Positions 43,982 through 52,432 of a stretch of 64,000 nt of DNA are shown here, piece after piece. The translations under genes were made by a program, and so were the position numbers. Source of the stretch: CAVYUC01 sp963783085 (GTDB lineage Bacteria; Bacteroidota; Bacteroidia; Bacteroidales; Prolixibacteraceae); the NCBI GenBank assembly GCA_963783085.1, contig CAWAMJ010000020.1, forward strand, positions 620,001 through 684,000. The letters run 5' to 3'. Each line of letters begins with the position of its first letter. The stretch's first letter is position 1. Under the pieces are notes generated by a model. It saw only the letters and a program-made list of their open reading frames with translations, searched no databases and was not told the origin of the DNA.

Positions 43982-45182
43982 TTTTCCCAATAAAAAACCA
44001 GTCAGACTGTAAACCGTTAATAATCTTGCAATAATGGTTAAACCTTAATCCCTTTATATTCCTTTCTTGCTTCAAATCCTGATAGAATCTGCACATCTTT
44101 TTCCATTTTATGACAGCAAGACTGGCATTTATCGAATTTAATTCAGCAATTTGAATATTTGTGGAATATTCATTTTCCAAATCATCTCCGCAGGAAATTC
44201 GATTAAACAGATGGTTGTTTTTTAAATCTGAGCCAGTTGTTACGCGAATCATTCCAATGAGTTTATCGTCAACTACATTTACTCCAAGCCCAACATCAAT
44301 AAAAGAAATGTTCTGTGATAACAAGTATTCAATAATTCCTTTTTTTACAGAATCTTTGTCTATACAGATAAAGACAAAAGACATTGATTGAAGTTCCGCG
44401 ATATTTATTTCGTTTAGGTAATAAGGGTGAGAATAAATGAAACGATGCATATTGGAATAGATATCCGTATAATAGTCTGTTTTCATTTGCTTCTTTTCCA
44501 ATACTGAAATGGAAGCTGCCCCGGGCGAGCGGAATGCATTGTGTAATAAAAAATCATCACCATCATACAAGTGAATTTCTTTTATCGGAGCTTTTGCAAT
44601 TAAATCCAAAATATAGGCACCGGTGCCTCCCAAACCGATTATAGCAATCTTCTGTTCTTTCAACTTCGAATTGATATTTTCAATATTAGCCCTGCTTGAG
44701 TTTGTGTCAATATATTTGAAACATGAACCTTCAGTTTCATCAACAATGACTTTAAACGTTTTTTCAGTTAAGGCGGGATTTATTGATTTTGCCGGAGCTG
44801 AGATAATTTCTGCATAACGAGAAATTTTTTCATAGTAGTTGGAATAACCATTTGGTGGCTTATTCGAAAACATATGATTTACTACAACTCCATCCGCAAG
44901 CTTTTGATTTGCAGAAGAGTGTCTTATTCCTTCAATTGGCGAACCATCTTTATTGCAAGGATAACCGCCATAGAAATAAATTACGTGAGAACGTGGTTTT
45001 ACTGTTCTTTCATTGTTAGCCAAATCAAGAACACTTACAAGTGTACCTCGTTTGATTTCTTTTGAATGATTAACGAAAGGAATCTGGTGGATAAGTAAAT
45101 ATCCACCTTTGATTTCTATTTCGAATCCTTCATCCCTGAGTTGCTTCAAATCAGGACTATGATTTATTAGTTGCAGTGACAT
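43950..45182 (-). CDS. ThiF-family E1-like adenylyltransferase with DUF6791-type N-domain
   Basis: 410 residues. Residues 1-165 form an N-domain of the DUF6791 kind (RSHVIYFYGGYPCNKDGSPI, then HSSANQKLADGVVVNHMFS). The adenylation domain follows, with the nucleotide loop IAIIGLGGTGAYILDLI and LYDGDDFLLHNAFRSPGA. E1-like proteins adenylate the C-terminus of a ubiquitin-like or sulfur-carrier protein. In Bacteroidota, ThiF-DUF6791 proteins often accompany multi-ubiquitin, E2 and JAB genes; none of these is next to this one. It faces the XRE-ImmA operon across a 307-base gap. The start is the first ATG of the frame. Confidence 0.82.
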   Translation of the reverse strand: MSLQLINHSPDLKQLRDEGFEIEIKGGYLLIHQIPFVNHSKEIKRGTLVSVLDLANNERTVKPRSHVIYFYGGYPCNKDGSPIEGIRHSSANQKLADGVVVNHMFSNKPPNGYSNYYEKISRYAEIISAPAKSINPALTEKTFKVIVDETEGSCFKYIDTNSSRANIENINSKLKEQKIAIIGLGGTGAYILDLIAKAPIKEIHLYDGDDFLLHNAFRSPGAASISVLEKKQMKTDYYTDIYSNMHRFIYSHPYYLNEINIAELQSMSFVFICIDKDSVKKGIIEYLLSQNISFIDVGLGVNVVDDKLIGMIRVTTGSDLKNNHLFNRISCGDDLENEYSTNIQIAELNSINASLAVIKWKKMCRFYQDLKQERNIKGLRFNHYCKIINGLQSDWFFIGKINSSPYNRCN

Positions 45183-45489
45183 TGAATTTCATTTTATTTT
45201 TAACAAAAACTATATCATCTTTCACCATCGGTTTTATTATAGCATTTCATCATTACTTATTTTGTATTTCATGTTAAAAATTCATAAATTCGTTTACAAA
45301 TATACATATTTATATTTCGAGTTGTCAACTAAATATGTAAATTTGAAGGCAAAAGTTTTTAACAGAAACAATGTTTATTTGTTGTTGATATTAAAAGCGC
45401 TAAATTATGATTGTATGTATTTGAAACCAATGGACAAATAATCAGTCCTATATTAATTTCTCATTTTGTAAACTTTAAATATAATTTCT
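45183..45489. other. AT-rich divergent intergenic region
   Basis: 307 very AT-rich bases between the divergent thiF-like and XRE-ImmA genes. Both promoters must lie here. No coding sequence, RNA gene or clear operator palindrome was recognised. The base composition is much more AT-rich than the flanking metabolic genes, as often seen at acquired defence loci. Confidence 0.5.
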
Positions 45490-45876
45490 ATGAACCAACT
45501 ATTTGCGGAACGATTTAAATCTGCCCGTTTGATGAATGGATTTTCATTGCAGGATTTGTCAAACCTTCTTAATAATAAAGTTACCCGGCAAGCTTTACAC
45601 AAATATGAGAAAGGGGAAGTTTTACCTGATAGTGAAATGATGGAACTTTTATGTGAAGCCTTAAAAGTAAGACCCGACTATTTTTCCCGTGAAACTATTG
45701 TTGAACTCGGAGAAGTTAGATTCAGAAAATTAGTAAAATATTCATCAAAAGAACAGAACAGCGTAATTGAGCATACCAGAGAAATTTTATCAAGATATCT
45801 GGAATTGGAAGAAATACTTAGGTATAAAAAGAACTTTTCGAACATCCGCTGTCAGATTTTAAAATTAGCAATTTAG
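45490..45876 (+). CDS. XRE helix-turn-helix part of an XRE-ImmA protein (frameshifted)
   Basis: 128 residues. Residues 8-60 are an XRE DNA-binding domain (SLQDLSNLLNNKVTRQALHK). The protein then loses its frame near 45837: with one more A in the A5 run it would read ELFEHPLSDFKISNLEEVE, the usual linker of XRE-ImmA fusion proteins. A compensating extra base near 45925 returns it to the original frame at the peptidase part. The repaired gene 45490-46557 codes for 355 residues, the normal size of this antitoxin/regulator family. Confidence 0.75.
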   Translation: MNQLFAERFKSARLMNGFSLQDLSNLLNNKVTRQALHKYEKGEVLPDSEMMELLCEALKVRPDYFSRETIVELGEVRFRKLVKYSSKEQNSVIEHTREILSRYLELEEILRYKKNFSNIRCQILKLAI

Positions 45877-45921
45877 AAGAAGTTGAGAATTTTGCAATAA
45901 AATTAAGGGAAAGAATGGGAA

Positions 45922-46557
45922 TTGGGAACTGACCCAATATTTAACGTTTCTGAATTGCTCGAAGAAAAAAATGTAAAAATAATTGAACTTGATGCCGGAG
46001 ATGCTTTTGATGGATTACAAACCTGGGTAAATGAGAAGGAAATTCCTGTTATCGTTTTAAACAAAGCAAAATTGGATTCAAAAAAAGACAGAAAGCGATT
46101 CACTGCTTTTCACGAACTTGGACATTTATTATTACCATTTAAAGAAAATATCGATGAAAAAACTGAAGAACAATTTTGTCATCGGTTTGCAAGTGCGATG
46201 TTGCTTCCTAAAGCTGCTGTAATTAAGGAATTGGGCAAAAAAAGAAATAAGATTTCTATACAGGAACTTGGATTTTTAAAAGAACAATATGGTATCTCAA
46301 TACAAGCAATAATTTACAGATTATCAGATTTAAATATTATCTCAAATAGCTATAAAAGTTATTACTACAGATATATCAATCAAATGGGATGGAAAGTTGA
46401 TGAACCTTATGAATATCAGGGAAAAGAGGAATCAAATCGATTTGATCAATTGATATTCAGGGCATTGTCTGAAGATATTATTTCGATGAGCAAAGCAGCA
46501 TCGCTAAAAAATATGAAGCTTGCAGAATTCCGTTCAAAAACTTTAATGGTAGGATGA
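45922..46557 (+). CDS. ImmA/IrrE metallopeptidase part of the XRE-ImmA protein
   Basis: 211 residues in the same frame as the XRE part but separated from it by two slips. The zinc motif HELGH is coded at 46111-46125, with the third ligand region EEQFCHRFASAMLLP. ImmA-type peptidases cleave a repressor or regulator; fused to XRE they act as regulators of toxin-antitoxin or mobile-element genes. The last codons overlap the following PIN-like gene by four bases (ATGA), which marks an operon and suggests that this protein is the antitoxin of the pair. Confidence 0.78.
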   Translation: MGTDPIFNVSELLEEKNVKIIELDAGDAFDGLQTWVNEKEIPVIVLNKAKLDSKKDRKRFTAFHELGHLLLPFKENIDEKTEEQFCHRFASAMLLPKAAVIKELGKKRNKISIQELGFLKEQYGISIQAIIYRLSDLNIISNSYKSYYYRYINQMGWKVDEPYEYQGKEESNRFDQLIFRALSEDIISMSKAASLKNMKLAEFRSKTLMVG

Positions 46558-47013
46558 AATTAGCCGTTACAGATGCATGCATATTCATTGACCTTATTGA
46601 ATTACGATTAACCTCTGAATTCTTTAAGCTCCCAATAGAAATACATACTTCGTTGGATGTGTATAATGAACTTTATCCTGAACAGAAGGAAATATTAAAA
46701 GCATATAATTCTGTAGGAAAACTTAAAATTCACAACCTGACATCTCCGGATAACCGTGGTAAAATTCAAAAGGTAATATTTCCGAAATTGCTGTCAGTCA
46801 GGAGAAAACGGTTATCTCCTGTTCACAAGATGGACGCGGACATTATTAAGTGATAAAGCCGAAGAAATTTTCCTAAATCGAAGCATATATCAAGGGATGC
46901 GGATTTTTGATCAGGTTGTAGATAAGAAATTCTTGGATTATTCAATCGCAATCAAAAAAATTAAAGAATTATTTTCAAAAAATATAATATATCCTAATAA
47001 TCCGAACTATTAG
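46554..47013 (+). pseudogene. PIN-like toxin partner, broken by three single-base slips
   Basis: The first frame (46554-46853) reads MKLAVTDACIFIDLIELRL, where TDACIFIDL supplies the first acidic residue of a PIN-like RNase, and then degrades. Reading across slips near 46770, 46829 and 46848 restores KIQKGNISEIAVSQEKTVIS, then CSQMDADI, then SDKAEEIFLNRSIYQGMRIF and a normal end at 47013. The repaired length is 152 residues, a typical size. The three changes add up to a whole number of codons, which supports the reconstruction. As sequenced the toxin is dead; sequencing error is equally possible. Confidence 0.6.
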
Positions 47014-47128
47014 AAAAGGCGAAAAGGATAAAAATCTGGTCCCGGAGAAAATAAAAGTTTATCTCAGTTTTGCTTCCAAAATTAGATTTTTATCTTTGGT
47101 TACTGTCTATGTTTTAAAAACCATACCG

Positions 47129-48367
47129 ATGAAAACGCAGCGTGTTGTACTTTTCCTTCCATTAGTTTTAATATTCTTCCTGTTTTCCTGTCAGAGCGAA
47201 CAACCAAAAACTGCCGGTGATATTCTGAATGCGCCACTTTTTAAATACCAGGATTTGGAGCCGCGCTGGAACAGTTTTGAAAACCCGGAAACTCTGAAAG
47301 GCGCCGGCGGACAGGAGAATAAAGGAGCAAAAGGACATCCGTACGATGTACTGAAAGCAGGGGAGACAAAAGTCCTGCTCGATGTGAATGGTCCGGGAAT
47401 TATCACGCGCATGTGGTTCACCATACAGGATCGGTCGCCCGAAATGTTGCGTTCGATGAAAATCGAAATCTTTTGGGACGGGAATGAAAAACCTGCCGTT
47501 GCGGCTCCCTTTGGCGATTTCTTTGGAAACGGGCTGGGGCAAATGGTGGCCCTGCAAAATGAATTATTTGCCAATCCCGAAGGACGTTCGTTCAACTGTT
47601 TCATCCCGATGCCGTTTAAAACCCATGCAAAACTGGTTGTTACCAATGAAGGAAGCACCGATTTGAATATGCTTTTTTACGACATCGATTTGGTGAAAAT
47701 GGATGAATGGAACGACGAAAACCTTTATTTTCATTGTTTCTGGAACCGCGATACTGCCACTACACCAGGCATTGATTATACCATTCTTCCTGAAATTCAT
47801 GGAAAGGGACGGTTTTTAGGTGTCACTTTTGGTGTAATTGCAAATCCGGCATACCAAAAATCATGGTGGGGTGAAGGCGAAGTAAAAATGTATCTGGATG
47901 GTGATGGTGCATTTCCGACACTGGTAGGTACCGGTACGGAAGATTACATCGGAACTGCATGGGGCCAGGGAGAATTTATTAATCGGTATACGGGTTGCCC
48001 TGTTGCCGATCGTGAAAACGACCACTGGGTTTTTTACCGCTACCATATTCCTGATCCCATATTTTTTGAAAATGATATTCGGGTAACGATACAGGCCATG
48101 GGTGGAAATCAAAAAGAAAAAGTCATTGAAATGATGGCTGAGGGAGCGCCTTTAATTCCGGTTTCCATTCAGGAAGGACAGGAATTCCAGGGATTGATGG
48201 ATTCGGCATCGCCGGTCGATTTAAAGAATGATAAACTGATGTCGGGCTGGACTAATTTTTACCGTTCCGACGACTGGTCTTCAACCGCTTATTTTTACCT
48301 CGACAAACCTGTAAATGAGCTGCCCAATCTCGCCGATATTGAAATACGAACCTATAAATTAAGATAG
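47129..48367 (+). CDS. DUF2961/GH172-family protein, lipoprotein
   Basis: 412 residues from the ATG at 47129, which gives a clear lipoprotein signal (VLIFFLFSCQSEQ). The DUF2961 domain begins about residue 60 (VLLDVNGPGIITRMWFT) and includes SFNCFIPMPFK and GTGTEDYIGTAWGQGEF. The family is now GH172, which contains difructose dianhydride and arabinofuranoside hydrolases acting through trimeric or hexameric jelly-roll assemblies. The precise substrate is not readable. The next gene starts one base after the stop codon, so they are cotranscribed. Confidence 0.85.
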   Translation: MKTQRVVLFLPLVLIFFLFSCQSEQPKTAGDILNAPLFKYQDLEPRWNSFENPETLKGAGGQENKGAKGHPYDVLKAGETKVLLDVNGPGIITRMWFTIQDRSPEMLRSMKIEIFWDGNEKPAVAAPFGDFFGNGLGQMVALQNELFANPEGRSFNCFIPMPFKTHAKLVVTNEGSTDLNMLFYDIDLVKMDEWNDENLYFHCFWNRDTATTPGIDYTILPEIHGKGRFLGVTFGVIANPAYQKSWWGEGEVKMYLDGDGAFPTLVGTGTEDYIGTAWGQGEFINRYTGCPVADRENDHWVFYRYHIPDPIFFENDIRVTIQAMGGNQKEKVIEMMAEGAPLIPVSIQEGQEFQGLMDSASPVDLKNDKLMSGWTNFYRSDDWSSTAYFYLDKPVNELPNLADIEIRTYKLR

Positions 48368-48368
48368 A

Positions 48369-49037
48369 ATGCAATCGAAATTGAAAATAAAAGTCCTTTT
48401 TTTATTTCTTTTAACCGCGGTTATTTTTACTGCAAACGCGCAGGATCCAAACCGTTTTAAAGATCAGGTGGAACAACTTTCGAGTGCCCGGTATAATTTC
48501 AGTTCGGATAAAAAGCTGGTGGTTTTCACCGGTAGTTCGAGCATCAGAATGTGGAAAGATGTTCCGGATTTTTTCCCAAAATACAACGTGATCAACAATG
48601 GATTTGGAGGCTCGCAATTCAGCGACCTGATTTATTTCTATAACGATCTTATTAAAAAATTCAATCCCGATATCCTTTTTGTTTATGAAGGCGACAATGA
48701 TATTGCCGGAAACAAAAGACCGGGGAAGATCAAGCGTGATGCCAAAGAACTGGTTAAATTGATCCGGCAGGATTTCCCGAAAATCGAAGTTGTTTTTATT
48801 GCGCCCAAACCGAGTATTGCCCGCTGGAACCTGAAAAAGGACTATGAAAAATTAAACCGTCGGCTTGAAAAATATTGTCACAGAAAAGATAATCTCGAAT
48901 TTGCCGACGTCTGGAATGCTATGCTCGATGAAAAAGGTGTGGTTTACCAGGATGTTTTTATCCAGGATGGACTGCACATGAATAAAAAAGGATACGATTT
49001 ATGGTATGAGGTGTTGTTGAAGTATCTGACAAATTAG
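48369..49037 (+). CDS. SGNH/GDSL-family hydrolase, secreted
   Basis: 222 residues with signal peptide (VLFLFLLTAVIFTANAQ). The four SGNH blocks are present: VVFTGSSSIRMW with the nucleophile Ser, NNGFGGSQFSD, YEGDNDIAG with the Asn, and DGLHMNKKGYDLW with the Asp-His pair. Such enzymes remove acyl groups, often acetyl esters, from polysaccharides. Its place between GH172 and GH116 genes supports a carbohydrate esterase role. Confidence 0.87.
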   Translation: MQSKLKIKVLFLFLLTAVIFTANAQDPNRFKDQVEQLSSARYNFSSDKKLVVFTGSSSIRMWKDVPDFFPKYNVINNGFGGSQFSDLIYFYNDLIKKFNPDILFVYEGDNDIAGNKRPGKIKRDAKELVKLIRQDFPKIEVVFIAPKPSIARWNLKKDYEKLNRRLEKYCHRKDNLEFADVWNAMLDEKGVVYQDVFIQDGLHMNKKGYDLWYEVLLKYLTN

Positions 49038-49078
49038 CTTTTTTTGATATTTTAAACCAACTACAAAAGCCTGATAAT

Positions 49079-51640
49079 ATGAACCTGAAAATCATCTTTT
49101 TTCTGTTTGTTTTGTTTGTTTCGTTTTCCTGCCAAAAGAAATCAGGGGAACCGGGACAACAGGAATTCAATGCCGTTTATGAGGGCGAACATTTAAACCG
49201 GCTCGCTTTTCCGATTGGCGGAATCGGAGCGGGAATGATCTGTCTGGAAGGAACCGGGGCAATTTCGCATGTTTCGGTTCGCAACCATCCCGATATTTAT
49301 AACGAACCTTTTTTAACGGCAGCGATTTCAATTAAAGGTGTGGAAAATGGCGCCAAAGTTTTGGAAGGCCCGGTGCCGGACTGGAAAGTTTTCGGGAGCC
49401 CGCAAACCGGAAATGGCGCAAGCGGCAAATCATACGGTTTTCCGAGGTTTGAAAAAGCATCATTTAAAACCTCGTTTCCGTTTGGAGTTGTAAAATTGGA
49501 AGACGACGATATTCCGATGGAAGTTTCCATAACCGGCTGGAGCCCGTTCATACCAACTGATGAAGATAATTCAAGCCTGCCGGTTGGCAGCCTGGAATAC
49601 ACCTTCAAAAATACGGGTGGAAAAGAGTTGGAAGCCAATTTTTCGTATCATGCCGAAAACCTGATGCGAATGGAGGAAGAAACTGAATGGGGTGGAAGTT
49701 ACATGCCGGGACATTCAATTGCCGGCATAAATAAAGGTTTTTTGCTGAAACAGGATTGCAAACCGGATAAGCCGTTTTATAAAGGGGATTTTGCCATTTT
49801 TACCGACGACCCGGATGCGGTTGTGGATTTAAACTGGTTTCGTGGCGGCTGGTTCGACCCGAAGACAGTGCTTTGGAAAGACCTCGCTGATTTTACTTTT
49901 GCCGCCGATACAACAACAGTAAATTCGCCGGGCGCTTCCATCTATGTGCCTTTCACCTTAAAACCGGGTGAAGAGAAAACAGTGCGGCTGATGATGGGCT
50001 GGTACGTGCCGCATTCCAATCTGCGTGTGGGTTTGGGGCCGGTTTCCGCTGAAATTGTGCAAAAAGATATGGCAGCTTCGCCAACCGGGAATCCATGCGA
50101 TGCTGATTTAAGTGATCTTTATTACGAACCGTGGTACTCAGGCCGGTTTAAAAATATTGATGACGTTATAAATTACTGGAAGTTGAATTACAACGATTTG
50201 CGTTCCAAATCGGAATTATTTTCCAAAACTTTTTACGACTCGAGTTTGCCGCCGGAAGTTATTGAAGCTGTGGCAGCAAACCTTACTATTTTAAAATCGC
50301 CGACGGTTTTACGCCAGAAAGACGGTAAACTTTGGGCGTGGGAAGGCTGCCACGATGCATCGGGTTGTTGCTATGGTTCGTGCACGCACGTATGGAATTA
50401 TGCACAAGCCATTTGCCATTTGTTTCCCGCGCTGGAACGTTCGTTGCGCGAAACTGAATTTACGGTCAGTCAGAACGACGAGGGACACCAGACTTTTCGT
50501 TCGGCCATGCCAATTAACCCGGCAATTTCCCATTCGTTTCATGCCGCTTCCGACGGCCAGTTGGGAGGAATGATGAAAATGTACCGCGAGTGGCGCATTT
50601 CCGGTGACACAGAATGGATGAAAGAACTTTTTCCGGAAGTGAAAAAAAGCCTTGATTACTGCATTTCAGAATGGGATCCGAAACACAGGGGAATTTTGGA
50701 AGAACCGCATCATAATACGTATGATATCGAATTTTGGGGGCCCGACGGAATGTGCACCAGTTTTTACCTGGGTGCGCTGACAGCCACCATTCAAATGGGA
50801 GAAGCCATCGGTGAAGATGTTTCCGGATATCAGGAATTATTCGAAAAAGGGAAAAAATATCTGGAGAATGATTTGTACAACGGTGAATATTTTTACCAGC
50901 AAATTAAGGTGGAAGGGTTGGAAGCTGCCGATCCGGTGAAAGCATCCCAAATCGGAATCAACATGAATTATTCGCCCGAGGCGATTGAACTTCTGAAAAA
51001 AGAAGGGCCGAAATACCAGTACGGAACGGGCTGTTTATCGGACGGAATTTTAGGTGCATGGATGGGAAAAATGGCTGGGATGGAGGAATTTATTGACCAT
51101 GAAAAAGTGGCTGGTCACCTCAAATCGGTTTACAAATACAATTTTAAAACCGATTTATCGGATCATGTAAATCCGCAGCGGCCGGCGTATGGTTTGGGAA
51201 ACGAAGGGGGACTGCTGCTTTGTACGTGGCCCAATGGCGGCCAGCTTACCCTGCCGTTTGTATACAGCAACGAAGTATGGACTGGTATTGAATACCAGGT
51301 CGCCTCGCACCTCATGTCGGTTGGTGAAGTGGAAAAAGGACTGGACATCGTCAGGGAAGTGCGGAAACGATACGACGGACGAATCCGGAATCCTTTTAAT
51401 GAATACGAATGCGGCCACTGGTACGCGCGGGCGATGGCGAGTTATGGATTGCTGCAGGGCCTGACCGGCGTGCGGTACGATGCTGTGGATCAGGCATTGT
51501 ATGTTGATTCGCAGGTGGGCGATTTCAAAAGCTTTCTTTCAACGGAAACAGGTTTTGGCACAGTGGAAATGAAAAATGGCCAAGTAAACCTCGACGTTGT
51601 TTTTGGCGAAATTCCGGTGAAGAAAACCGTTTATTTGTAA
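49079..51640 (+). CDS. GH116-family glycosidase (GBA2-like), lipoprotein
   Basis: 853 residues. The N-terminal signal FVLFVSFSCQKKSG has a lipobox Cys. The GH116 N-domain starts with NRLAFPIGGIGAGMICLEG and the catalytic (alpha/alpha)6 domain carries CTHVWNYAQAICHLFPALER and HHNTYDIEFWGPDGMC, both highly typical. GH116 enzymes are retaining beta-glucosidases, beta-xylosidases or N-acetylglucosaminidases. A cysteine cluster around WEGCHDASGCCYGSC is conspicuous and may form disulfides. It is the third gene of the run starting at 47129. Confidence 0.88.
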   Translation: MNLKIIFFLFVLFVSFSCQKKSGEPGQQEFNAVYEGEHLNRLAFPIGGIGAGMICLEGTGAISHVSVRNHPDIYNEPFLTAAISIKGVENGAKVLEGPVPDWKVFGSPQTGNGASGKSYGFPRFEKASFKTSFPFGVVKLEDDDIPMEVSITGWSPFIPTDEDNSSLPVGSLEYTFKNTGGKELEANFSYHAENLMRMEEETEWGGSYMPGHSIAGINKGFLLKQDCKPDKPFYKGDFAIFTDDPDAVVDLNWFRGGWFDPKTVLWKDLADFTFAADTTTVNSPGASIYVPFTLKPGEEKTVRLMMGWYVPHSNLRVGLGPVSAEIVQKDMAASPTGNPCDADLSDLYYEPWYSGRFKNIDDVINYWKLNYNDLRSKSELFSKTFYDSSLPPEVIEAVAANLTILKSPTVLRQKDGKLWAWEGCHDASGCCYGSCTHVWNYAQAICHLFPALERSLRETEFTVSQNDEGHQTFRSAMPINPAISHSFHAASDGQLGGMMKMYREWRISGDTEWMKELFPEVKKSLDYCISEWDPKHRGILEEPHHNTYDIEFWGPDGMCTSFYLGALTATIQMGEAIGEDVSGYQELFEKGKKYLENDLYNGEYFYQQIKVEGLEAADPVKASQIGINMNYSPEAIELLKKEGPKYQYGTGCLSDGILGAWMGKMAGMEEFIDHEKVAGHLKSVYKYNFKTDLSDHVNPQRPAYGLGNEGGLLLCTWPNGGQLTLPFVYSNEVWTGIEYQVASHLMSVGEVEKGLDIVREVRKRYDGRIRNPFNEYECGHWYARAMASYGLLQGLTGVRYDAVDQALYVDSQVGDFKSFLSTETGFGTVEMKNGQVNLDVVFGEIPVKKTVYL

Positions 51641-51712
51641 ATCACAAGACAGCATCTTTTATTTAAAGGAGTGCCAAATTAGTTGGACGTCACGCTGTGC
51701 GGATTCGAAGCG

Positions 51713-51785
51713 TTAGCAGATTTTGCATAGATATTCGACAAAACATCGATTATGTATGCAGAATTTGCTATTTTTGTATAGCAAA
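51713..51785 (+). promoter_or_regulatory. Paired inverted repeats, probable AbiE operator and promoter
   Basis: A perfect palindrome TTTGCTAT-N6-ATAGCAAA lies at 51764-51785. A second, larger imperfect inverted repeat pairs 51713-51729 (TTAGCAGATTTTGCATA) with 51755-51771 at 14 of 17 positions. TATTTTTG at 51769-51776, inside the palindrome, fits the -7 consensus TAnnTTTG. The antitoxin start codon follows 18 bases downstream. This arrangement matches AbiEi-type antitoxins, which bind two inverted repeats and repress their own promoter. Confidence 0.65.
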
Positions 51786-51802
51786 TAAAAAAGAACGATA
51801 TT

Positions 51803-52432
51803 ATGGAAGATTTTGGGATAGTGCCGGTTGATTACAATGTGATTGTCAATGCTATTGGCAACTACAAATCGCCTAAAGATAAAATCAGCAAAATGGAAAA
51901 GGATGGTGAATTGATCCGGCTAAAAAAGGGATTGTTTGTTTTTTCCCCGGAATATTCAAAACAAGTTCTCTCCAAAGAATTGATTGCCAATCATCTGTAT
52001 GGACCCTCCTATGTTTCTGCTGAAAGCGCCCTTTCCCATTACAGTTTAATTCCTGAAAGAGTATACTTAACAAAATCGGTCTGTGCAAAGCGTTCAAAAA
52101 AGTTCATTACCGGGTTAGGAACTTTCGAATATTACAGGGTTCCCGAAACATATTTTCCCATTGGTATTAAAAACGAAATCGTTGACAATGATTATGCATT
52201 TTTAATAGCAACTCCTGAAAAAGCGCTTGCAGATATAATTCTTCTGACTGCCGGATTAAGGATTCAATCGAAAAAAGCGATGGAAATTTATTTGAATGAC
52301 GATTTAAGAATTGACTTTTCGACGAAACACAAATGGAATCCTGAAATTTTAAAGGATTGTGCAGAAAAAGGAAGAAAAAAGAGGGAATTAATTCTGTTAT
52401 TCGAAATCTTAAAAAATGGCGGACATTTTTAA
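51803..52432 (+). CDS. AbiEi-like antitoxin/regulator
   Basis: 209 residues. The N-terminal winged-helix half contains DKISKMEKDGELIRLKKGLF, typical of AbiEi antitoxins; the C-terminal half (YVSAESALSHYSLIPERVY, IATPEKALADIILL) is the domain that neutralises the toxin. It overlaps the toxin gene by 17 bases. The inverted repeats just upstream fit autorepression. The pair resembles type IV AbiE abortive-infection systems that limit phage spread. Confidence 0.85.
   Translation: MEDFGIVPVDYNVIVNAIGNYKSPKDKISKMEKDGELIRLKKGLFVFSPEYSKQVLSKELIANHLYGPSYVSAESALSHYSLIPERVYLTKSVCAKRSKKFITGLGTFEYYRVPETYFPIGIKNEIVDNDYAFLIATPEKALADIILLTAGLRIQSKKAMEIYLNDDLRIDFSTKHKWNPEILKDCAEKGRKKRELILLFEILKNGGHF

Noticed and set aside
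42774..47013. Ubiquitin-like, E2 or JAB partner genes for the ThiF-like protein
   Set aside because: None of the neighbouring frames shows a beta-grasp GG end, an E2 catalytic Cys motif or a JAMM motif.
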